Shown piece after piece: positions 57,786-64,000 of a DNA stretch of 64,000 nt (position 1 is the first letter of the stretch; every line of letters starts with the position of its first letter). The notes beneath the pieces were generated by a model. It was given only the letters and a program-made list of their open reading frames with translations, had not been told where the DNA came from and searched no databases. Source of the DNA: Agaribacterium haliotis (GTDB lineage Bacteria; Pseudomonadota; Gammaproteobacteria; Pseudomonadales; Cellvibrionaceae); the NCBI RefSeq assembly GCF_002312815.1, contig NZ_NKQJ01000007.1, positions 186,001 to 250,000 on the forward strand. Direction: 5' to 3'. A program made the position numbers and the translations under genes.

Positions 57786-59315
57786 ATGCGTGAGCAGTTA
57801 CAACAAAAACAAAGTGATGCTGCAGCAACAGCAATAAAGCGCCTGCTTATTGTCGGCGGTGGCACGGCTGGCTGGATGGCCGCAGCACTTTTAAAAAAAG
57901 TACTGGGCGCGCAAGTCGAGTTGAGTTTACTTGAGTCCGAGCAAATTGCGCCGGTCGGTGTTGGCGAAGCGACAATACCGCAGATACAACACGTCAATCA
58001 AGTGCTCGGTTTTGACGAAGCGGAATTTCTGCGAGAAACCAAAGCAAGCTTAAAGCTTGCGATTAAATTTGAGAATTGGAAAAAGCCCGGCTCTGCGTAT
58101 TTCCACAGTTTTGGTGCAGCGGGGCAGAGCCGCGCTTTCTGCCAGTTTCACCACTATTTAAGTCGAGCCCGCGCCGAAGGCATCTGTAGGGATAGCGTTT
58201 GGGACTACGACCTCAATTATCTTGTTGCCAGTCAAAATAAGTTCGCCAAACTAGCGGCCAATGCCCAGGGTTTACAATTGCCGTACGCGTATCATTTTGA
58301 CGCGAGCCTATATGCACGGTATTTAAGAAAAATTGCAGAGCGCGATGGTGTTTGTCGCATTGAAGGCCTGTTTGTTGATGCCGAACGCGATGCCGATAGT
58401 GGTAGGCTCAAGGCCGTTATACTCGAAGATGGCCGGCGTTTAGAGGCCGATATGTTTATCGATTGCAGCGGCTTTAGGGCGCTGCTTATGCAAAAGGTAT
58501 TAAATACCGGCTACCAGAGTTGGAAGCATTGGTTGCCGTGCGATCGCGCACTAGCGGTGCCGAGTCGGCGCCTTGAAAAAACACTGCCGTATACGCGCGC
58601 GATTGCCCATGGAGCAGGCTGGCAGTGGCGCATTCCGCTACAGCACCGAAACGGCAATGGTTTGGTGTTCAGCAGTCACTATTATTCACAAGATCAGGCC
58701 CGGCAGTTGTTGCTTAATAATATTGACAGTGAATTAGAGGCCGAACCGCGTCTGTTGTCGTTTGAGCCGGGGCGCTGTTTAAAACAGTGGCATAAAAACG
58801 TTGTGGCGGTTGGGCTTAGCAGTGGTTTTATCGAGCCGCTTGAGTCAACCAGCATCCATTTAATTCAAAGTGCGATTGTGCGTTTACTTAAATTCTTCCC
58901 GTTTCAGGAAATTGAGCAAAGTGCAGTCGATGAGTACAACCGCCTGTCAAAACTGGAATACGAGCAAATACGCGACTTTATTATTTTGCATTATCACGTC
59001 AATCAGCGAGACGATAGCCAGTTTTGGAAGGATCTTCGCCATATGTCTGTGCCGGAGTCGCTAAGCCGGAAAATTACCATGTTTCGAAATACTGGTTACG
59101 TTCAGCGCGAACAGGACGATTTATTTCACGATGCGAGCTGGATGCAGGTTTTATTGGGGCAGGGTGTTGAGCCCAAGGCCTGGCATCCGCTTGCCAATGC
59201 GCCCGATAGTGAGCAGCTAAAAGCCTGGCTGGAAAGCATCAAACAAAACTACGCGGAGCTTGTGCAAGCCATGCCCGGCCACGATGAATTTATTGAAAAA
59301 TTTACCGCGGATTAA
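57786..59315 (+). CDS. FAD-dependent tryptophan-halogenase family protein
   Basis: This flavoprotein of about 509 residues belongs to the tryptophan 7-halogenase family. Visible motifs are the FAD-binding GGGTAGW and GVGEATIPQI, the lysine thought to form the halogenating chloramine (Lys90 in SLKLAIKF), WxWxIP as WQWRIP at 279-284, and GFIEPLESTSIHLIQ. All elements needed for halogenation are therefore present. Relatives are frequently found beside TonB receptors of sugar loci in xanthomonads, caulobacters and cellvibrios, with no agreed role or substrate. The start is set at the ATG at 57786; the frame runs to a TTG at 57756. It is flanked by the receptor and the permease, all in one direction. 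Confidence 0.9.
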   Translation: MREQLQQKQSDAAATAIKRLLIVGGGTAGWMAAALLKKVLGAQVELSLLESEQIAPVGVGEATIPQIQHVNQVLGFDEAEFLRETKASLKLAIKFENWKKPGSAYFHSFGAAGQSRAFCQFHHYLSRARAEGICRDSVWDYDLNYLVASQNKFAKLAANAQGLQLPYAYHFDASLYARYLRKIAERDGVCRIEGLFVDAERDADSGRLKAVILEDGRRLEADMFIDCSGFRALLMQKVLNTGYQSWKHWLPCDRALAVPSRRLEKTLPYTRAIAHGAGWQWRIPLQHRNGNGLVFSSHYYSQDQARQLLLNNIDSELEAEPRLLSFEPGRCLKQWHKNVVAVGLSSGFIEPLESTSIHLIQSAIVRLLKFFPFQEIEQSAVDEYNRLSKLEYEQIRDFIILHYHVNQRDDSQFWKDLRHMSVPESLSRKITMFRNTGYVQREQDDLFHDASWMQVLLGQGVEPKAWHPLANAPDSEQLKAWLESIKQNYAELVQAMPGHDEFIEKFTAD

Positions 59316-59330
59316 GTGTTTCAGGCCGGG

Positions 59331-59359
59331 GCTTAGCACGCATTTAATTCGTGTTAAGC
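59331..59359 (+). terminator. Hairpin before the MFS promoter
   Basis: GCTTAGCACG and CGTGTTAAGC pair with one mismatch around a 9-nt loop, 16 bp after the halogenase stop and just before the MFS operator. There is no T-run. It may be a weak terminator isolating the two units. Confidence 0.45.
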
Positions 59360-59369
59360 GGGCCCGGGC

Positions 59370-59418
59370 TTGAATACGTATGTAGGTGCTTGAGCAAAAA
59401 GATGCTCGTGCATACTAT
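59370..59418 (+). promoter_or_regulatory. Operator and promoter of the MFS-GH15 operon
   Basis: TTGAATACGTATG (59370-59382) is followed at the same 20-bp offset seen before the receptor gene by TTGAGC (-35, 59390-59395) and, 17 bp on, TACTAT (-10, 59413-59418). GCAGGCA follows in both cases. A repressor on this site would block the -35 region. Confidence 0.75.
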
Positions 59419-59443
59419 GCAGGCAGAGAAAAGAGAATACGAA

Positions 59444-60910
59444 ATGAATAATAAACCTCAGCTTAGTTTCTGGCATATCTGGAATATGTGTTTTGGTTTT
59501 CTCGGCATCCAATTTGGCTTTGCGCTGCAAAATGCCAATATGAGCCGTATATTCCAAACACTCGGTGCCGACGTTCACGATATTGCAGGCCTGTGGGTGG
59601 CGGCGCCTCTGACCGGGCTACTGGTGCAGCCTTTGGTGGGTTACTACAGCGATCGCTGCCGCTCTCGTTTTGGTCGGCGCCGGCCATTTTTTGTTGTCGG
59701 CGCGGTGTTGACAACCATTGCTTTGCTGTTCATGCCTAACGCCTCGTATTTGTGGATGGCAGCAGGCATGCTGTGGGTGCTCGATGCATCAATCAACATT
59801 ACCATGGAACCTTTTCGCGCTTTTGTTGGTGATATGTTGCCAAAAAAACAGCGCGCCTTTGGTTATGCCATGCAAAGCTTTTTTATTGGCATTGGCGCGG
59901 TGATCGCATCGGCACTGCCCTGGATTTTAAATACTTATTTTGATGTCGCTAATACCGCCGAATCCGGTGTGGTCCCCGCTTCTGTGCGTTATGCATTTTA
60001 CTGGGGCGCGGCGGTATTGTTTGTCTCTGTGATGTGGACGGTTGTCAGCAGTCGCGAATACAGCGATGAAGAGCTAAAGCGCTTTCACGGTGATAGCGGT
60101 AATGAAACACGCAACCAGATGTTTGGCGCAAACTGGGCCTATTGGATACTAAGCGGTTTTGTTTTTTTGCTGTGTATCGCCATGCTAGCGTGGCAGAGGG
60201 AGCTTTATATTATTGCCATCGGTGCGATGGCTTACGGTTGTTTGCTGTATCTGAGCCGACAAATGCAGGCCACTGGCCAACATCAGCGCGCGCTGTTTCA
60301 GATAATTTATGATTTAAACACCATGCCGGGAAAAATGCGGCAGCTGTCGCTGGTGCAATTTTTTTCGTGGTTTGCGCTGTTTTCAATGTGGATCTATGCC
60401 ACACCAGCGGTGACCGAGCATTTTTTTCACAGCTCCGATGCCAGCTCCGAGGCCTACAATAAAGGGGCTGATTGGGTCGGAGTTTTATTTGCAAGCTACA
60501 ACGGTTTTGCAGCGATTGCCGCCATTGCGATTGCGGCGTTGTCCCGCTGGAAAGGCGCAAAATTCACTCATGCACTGTGTTTGTTTATTGGCGCGCTGGG
60601 CTTTTTCAGCTTTGTTTTTTTGCCGGACGCACATCTGCTTATTATTAGCATGTTTGCTGTCGGTGTTGCTTGGGCCAGTATTTTGTCTATGCCCTATGCG
60701 ATGCTCGCCAATGTTATCCCACAAAACAAAATGGGTCTGTACATGGGCATATTTAATTTTTTTATTGTGATTCCGCAACTGTTGGCGGCAAGTGTTTTAG
60801 GCGCGTTGGTTAAATTTCTGTTTGGCGGCTCGGCAATCTACGCCTTTGTTTTAGCTGCTGTGTTTTGGTTGGCTGCGGCCATTCTGACTTTAAGAATTGA
60901 ATCGGAGTGA
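59444..60910 (+). CDS. MFS sugar transporter (maltose/sucrose-type permease)
   Basis: This 488-residue inner-membrane permease has about twelve hydrophobic helices. The loop-2 motif appears as GYYSDRCRSRFGRRRPFFVVG, typical of the SLC45/GPH-like sugar symporters. MEPFRAFVGDMLP and the C-terminal LSMPYAMLANVIPQNKMGLYMGIFNF are also characteristic. It probably imports maltose or glucose with protons. The frame runs to 59351, but the ATG at 59444 gives the proper N-terminus (MNNKPQLSFWHIWNM). The GH15 gene starts four bases after its stop, so the two form an operon. Confidence 0.92.
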   Translation: MNNKPQLSFWHIWNMCFGFLGIQFGFALQNANMSRIFQTLGADVHDIAGLWVAAPLTGLLVQPLVGYYSDRCRSRFGRRRPFFVVGAVLTTIALLFMPNASYLWMAAGMLWVLDASINITMEPFRAFVGDMLPKKQRAFGYAMQSFFIGIGAVIASALPWILNTYFDVANTAESGVVPASVRYAFYWGAAVLFVSVMWTVVSSREYSDEELKRFHGDSGNETRNQMFGANWAYWILSGFVFLLCIAMLAWQRELYIIAIGAMAYGCLLYLSRQMQATGQHQRALFQIIYDLNTMPGKMRQLSLVQFFSWFALFSMWIYATPAVTEHFFHSSDASSEAYNKGADWVGVLFASYNGFAAIAAIAIAALSRWKGAKFTHALCLFIGALGFFSFVFLPDAHLLIISMFAVGVAWASILSMPYAMLANVIPQNKMGLYMGIFNFFIVIPQLLAASVLGALVKFLFGGSAIYAFVLAAVFWLAAAILTLRIESE

Positions 60911-60914
60911 TGTT

Positions 60915-63323
60915 ATGAATAAATCTCGTATGCTGGCCGCCGCTTTTCTTTGCAGCCTGCTCTTTGCCTGTGCGGACAATAAAAATACTGAGCTAAAGCG
61001 CGATATAACACATGCTGGCGATGTCGCACCCGGCGCGCCCGGGCGGGCTTCAACCTGGGCTTACTCTGCAAAAACCGGCATAGGTACCTCGTATGAAGCC
61101 TATGTCGACGGCCAGCACAGCAGCGAAGCTAACACAGGCGCGGTGAGTAAGCTGTGGTTTTCAGTTGCCGAAGGTGTGTTAACTGAAACCATGTACGGCA
61201 TGATCCACGAGGCGCAGTTAAAAGATATGCAGCTGGTGGTTGTCGGCGACGACTTTGTTGATGTTGAAAATACCGCGACGAATTCAGAAATAGACTACCT
61301 CTATAAAGATGCGCAGGGCCGGCCTTTATCGCTGGCGTATAAAATTGTTAATACTGACAAGCAAGGCCTGTACAGTATTGAAAAACATATCTTTACGGAC
61401 CCTGAGCGCGATGTGCTCTGGCACCGAGTAATATTTAAACCCAAACAAGCGGGCCTGCGTTTATTTGTTTACGCCAACCCGCATATTGGCAATACCGGTG
61501 AGGGCGACCGCGCTCGCGTTGTCAGTGAAAAAAATACTCAAAGCCTGTACGCATCGCAGGGTGAGCAGGTGATGGGGCTGTATGCAGGGGCGGCGCTTGC
61601 TAACGCCAGTGTCGGTTTTGTCGGGGTCAGTGACTTACTGAGCGATTTGGCTGACAACAAGCTCGATTGGCAATACACAAGCAGCTCTGAGCAAAGCGGT
61701 AATGTTGCGCTTGCTGCTGAGCTGATATCGAACGATGATTTTTCATCGCCTATCGATATTTTGTTGAGTTTTGCAGGTTCTGAGCAGCAGGCCAAGTACG
61801 CGGCCGAGCAAAGTCGCCAGCGGGGTTATGAAAAAGTGTTGGCGGCCTACAACGGTATCGGTGACAGCGTCGGCTGGCAGGACTACCTGGTCAGTTTAGA
61901 CAGTCTCGATACGCTTGCAGCCGAGAGCCTTGACGGCGGCGCACTGCTGTACGCCAGCGCCTTGGTGCTCAAAGCTCAGGAAGATAAAACACACAGCGGT
62001 GCTTTAATTGCTTCACTGTCGAACCCCTGGGGTGACAAAGTTAGCGCTGCGCAGTCATCGACCGGTTACAAGGCGGTTTGGCCACGAGATTTTTATCAGT
62101 GTGCGATGGCTTTTCTGGCCCTTGGCGACAGCGATACTGCCAAGGTGGCATTTAGCTATCTGAAAAAAATTCAGGTCGGCGAGCAGATGCCGGAAAATAA
62201 AGGCCAGGGCGGTTGGTTTTTACAGAAAACCCATGTCGACGGCACCATCGAGTGGGTCGCAGTGCAGCTTGATCAAACCGCCATGCCGCTGATGTTGGCG
62301 TGGAAACTCTGGCAGCTAGAGGTGCTCAGCGAGCAAGAGCTCGCGTATTGGTACGAGCAGATGTTAAAACCCGCGGCCGACTTTTTAGTTACTGGTGGCA
62401 AGGTAAATATTGACTGGAACCACTACGACTTGCGCCCGCCTTATACCCAGCAAGAGCGCTGGGAAGAGCAAAAGGGCTACTCGCCGTCGACGATAGCAGC
62501 GACGATTGCCGGCCTGGTTGCGGCGGCGGATATCGCCCAGGCGCAAGGCGATCTTGCCGCGCACAAACGCTGGCTGCAGGCCGCCGATAACTACGAGGCT
62601 TCGCTCGAACAGTTGACCTTTACCACCAGTGGCCATTTTCGTGAGCAAGGCGGTAACGGGCGCTATTATTTGCGCATTAACGCTTCCAGTGACCCTAATG
62701 ACAACGGCCCGCTGGAAGATCGCAATGGCCGCGGTGTGATTTACGAAAAAAATATACTCGACGGCGGCTTTCTTGAGCTGGTGCGTTACGGGGTGCGCGC
62801 GCCAGACAACAGCTATGTCTTAGACAGCTTGCCCGAGCTCGACAACCAACAGCTCGAGCACAAATACCGGGTCAAGTATCTATTTGAGCACGAGGGCAAA
62901 GAGCTGCCCGGTTGGCGCCGTTATGGCGAAGACGGTTACGGTGAAGATACCACCCAGGGCATGGCCTATTCCGAGGGCGGCAAACACAGGCCGAGCCAGC
63001 GCGGCCGGGTGTGGCCTTTCTTTAGTGGTGAGCGCGGACACTACGAACTGGCAGCGGCTGGTGAAAATGCCGATATCACAGAGCTTCGCAATACCTATGT
63101 TGCAGCCATGGAGTTTTTTGCAAACGAAGGTTTGATGCTGCCCGAGCAAGTGTGGGACGGCGTTGGCAGCAGCGGCAAGCGCCAGTTTAACAAGGGCCAG
63201 GGCACCAACTCAGCCACCCCGTTAGCGTGGACGCACGCCGAATATGTAAAACTGCTGCGCTCTTTGCACGATGTAAAAGTATGGGATCACTATTCGATTG
63301 TTGCCGATCGCTATCAAAAGTAG
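60915..63323 (+). CDS. Glucoamylase lipoprotein, glycoside hydrolase family 15
   Basis: This 802-residue enzyme releases glucose from the ends of dextrins. It has a lipoprotein signal (LLFAC), so it is probably anchored facing the periplasm. An N-terminal beta-sandwich (about 30-300) precedes the (alpha/alpha)6 barrel. The catalytic acid is Glu517 in QERWEEQKG, the base Glu744 in LPEQVWDG, and YKAVWPRDFYQ and WVAVQLDQTAMP line the site. These match bacterial GH15 glucoamylases. The ATG at 60915 has GGAG seven bases upstream; the frame opens six codons earlier. It completes the locus: receptor, glucoamylase, permease and cytoplasmic GH13. Confidence 0.94.
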   Translation: MNKSRMLAAAFLCSLLFACADNKNTELKRDITHAGDVAPGAPGRASTWAYSAKTGIGTSYEAYVDGQHSSEANTGAVSKLWFSVAEGVLTETMYGMIHEAQLKDMQLVVVGDDFVDVENTATNSEIDYLYKDAQGRPLSLAYKIVNTDKQGLYSIEKHIFTDPERDVLWHRVIFKPKQAGLRLFVYANPHIGNTGEGDRARVVSEKNTQSLYASQGEQVMGLYAGAALANASVGFVGVSDLLSDLADNKLDWQYTSSSEQSGNVALAAELISNDDFSSPIDILLSFAGSEQQAKYAAEQSRQRGYEKVLAAYNGIGDSVGWQDYLVSLDSLDTLAAESLDGGALLYASALVLKAQEDKTHSGALIASLSNPWGDKVSAAQSSTGYKAVWPRDFYQCAMAFLALGDSDTAKVAFSYLKKIQVGEQMPENKGQGGWFLQKTHVDGTIEWVAVQLDQTAMPLMLAWKLWQLEVLSEQELAYWYEQMLKPAADFLVTGGKVNIDWNHYDLRPPYTQQERWEEQKGYSPSTIAATIAGLVAAADIAQAQGDLAAHKRWLQAADNYEASLEQLTFTTSGHFREQGGNGRYYLRINASSDPNDNGPLEDRNGRGVIYEKNILDGGFLELVRYGVRAPDNSYVLDSLPELDNQQLEHKYRVKYLFEHEGKELPGWRRYGEDGYGEDTTQGMAYSEGGKHRPSQRGRVWPFFSGERGHYELAAAGENADITELRNTYVAAMEFFANEGLMLPEQVWDGVGSSGKRQFNKGQGTNSATPLAWTHAEYVKLLRSLHDVKVWDHYSIVADRYQK

Positions 63324-63338
63324 CTTGTGCTGTTTGTC

Positions 63339-63358
63339 CTAGGGCCTGTTAACACTAA
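63339..63358 (+). repeat. 20-bp repeated motif, copy 2
   Basis: CTAGGGCCTGTTAACACTAA, identical to the minus-strand motif at 1084-1103. It follows the GH15 stop by 15 bp and precedes the next gene by 48 bp. Confidence 0.7.
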
Positions 63359-63376
63359 GGGGCGAATCTTGCTAAA

Positions 63377-63408
63377 ATGCGGGCCTTTGATTTACGGTGA
63401 GCCCGCAT
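63377..63408 (+). promoter_or_regulatory. Hairpin overlapping a start codon
   Basis: ATGCGGGC (63377-63384) and GCCCGCAT (63401-63408) form a perfect 8-bp stem whose last two bases are the first two of the next gene's ATG. The ribosome-binding GGTGAG is in the loop and at the stem edge. Folding would hinder initiation. Confidence 0.55.
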
Positions 63409-64000
63409 GTTGCGAGACAAAATTCAGAATAAAAAACACGGCATTGTGCTGTACGGCATTGTGCCGCCCAAAGAGGGCACCGATGCACAGAAAATTCAGG
63501 CCATCGCTGAGCGCCAAATACACCGTTTAAGTAACAAAGCCATCGATGGTTTGGTGCTGTACGATATTCAGGACGAAGCTGAGCGCACAGATGTTGAGCG
63601 CCCATTTCCCTATATTAAAACGCTCGATAATTTTGCTTATGCCCGCGAACAGCTCGCGGCGATAAACACAGCCAAAATTATTTATCGCGCAGTTGGCAAA
63701 TACAGCAAAGATCAACTGTCTGATTTTATTAACGCACTCGATAGCAACAGCGAAATGAGCGTTTTTGTCGGCGCCGCAAGCAAAGACCAAAAAGTGAGCT
63801 TGAGTGTTGATCAGGCCTATGCGCTGAGAAACAGTTTGCGCCCTGATTTGCTCTTAGGTGGTGTAACGATTCCAGAGCGTCACAGTAAAAAACACGATGA
63901 GCACCTGCGTGTTGCTCACAAGCAGCAAAGTGGCTGCAGCTTTTTTATTTCCCAGGGTGTCTATGATTTAAATGCGTCTAAAAACTTTTTGTCGGATTAT
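63407..64000 (+). CDS. Methylenetetrahydrofolate-reductase-like protein (3' end outside window)
   Basis: The frame is open from the ATG at 63407 to the window end, 198 codons without a stop. The product starts MLRDKIQNKKHGIVLYGIVP and continues with IDGLVLYDIQDE, RPFPYIKTLDNF and LLLGGVTIPERH, a pattern seen in TIM-barrel proteins related to methylenetetrahydrofolate reductase, where IPERH is a known motif. It is likely a cytoplasmic flavoprotein of one-carbon metabolism, but a distant homologue without reductase activity is possible. Only the N-terminal part is visible. A hairpin covers its start codon. Confidence 0.7.
   Translation, partial: MLRDKIQNKKHGIVLYGIVPPKEGTDAQKIQAIAERQIHRLSNKAIDGLVLYDIQDEAERTDVERPFPYIKTLDNFAYAREQLAAINTAKIIYRAVGKYSKDQLSDFINALDSNSEMSVFVGAASKDQKVSLSVDQAYALRNSLRPDLLLGGVTIPERHSKKHDEHLRVAHKQQSGCSFFISQGVYDLNASKNFLSDY

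Overview
The window looks like a chromosomal segment of a marine or polysaccharide-degrading gammaproteobacterium, most likely in or near the Cellvibrionales (Saccharophagus, Teredinibacter, Simiduia or Gilvimarinus type). This rests on the gene content: a MalA-type TonB-dependent receptor next to a tryptophan-halogenase-like gene, an MFS sugar permease and a GH15 glucoamylase lipoprotein, together with a complete psp operon, nrdDG, PurU and class III CoA-transferases. No 16S, tRNA or ribosomal marker is present, so the placement is an inference. Coding density is high. I saw no insertion sequence, CRISPR array, tRNA or rRNA.

Layout. 0.5-2 kb: truncated haemoglobin and a DUF599 membrane protein. 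2-8.7 kb: a CHASE8-HAMP-GGDEF diguanylate cyclase convergent with a tightly overlapping operon of a two-partner-secretion transporter (TpsB), its large exoprotein (TpsA) and a YfiR-like periplasmic protein, suggesting a c-di-GMP-linked adhesin module. 8.9-13.6 kb: an SDR enzyme, an esterase lipoprotein, a PPOX-family protein and the glutathione-dependent formaldehyde oxidation pair adhC-fghA. 13.7-14.3 kb: a glycine-zipper protein.

14.4-24.8 kb: the most unusual part. An IclR regulator is divergent from a unidirectional cluster of a solute-binding-protein-fold protein without a signal peptide, two tandem CaiB-type CoA-transferases, a crotonase, a lactaldehyde-dehydrogenase-like ALDH, a cytoplasmic GH2 enzyme and a cupin. 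No transporter is present. Four long imperfect palindromes, of which three clearly share a core, lie between the later genes. I do not recognise a described pathway and propose it as the main candidate for an undescribed catabolic system.

25-37 kb: a large cadherin-like and beta-helix lipoprotein, MobA, PdxH, quinone oxidoreductase, an Lrp regulator divergent from an aromatic or aspartate aminotransferase, an HD-GYP phosphodiesterase, ArgS, and a DECR2-like reductase. 37-43 kb: PurU, a response regulator, then PspF divergent from pspABC with a recognisable sigma-54 promoter, and a TM2 protein. 43-48 kb: an exported methyltransferase-like lipoprotein, a LacI regulator, nrdDG behind an FNR-like site and two NrdR boxes, and a 28-codon membrane ORF.

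48-63.3 kb: a TonB receptor paired with a periplasmic family-3 binding protein, then a maltodextrin or starch utilisation locus: LacI regulator, GH13 glucosidase, MalA-like TonB receptor, halogenase, MFS permease and GH15 glucoamylase. TACGTA-centred operators lie before the GH13 gene, the receptor and the permease. The logic is outer-membrane uptake of maltodextrin, periplasmic trimming by the lipoprotein glucoamylase, inner-membrane import by the MFS protein, and cytoplasmic hydrolysis by GH13. The window ends inside a methylenetetrahydrofolate-reductase-like gene.
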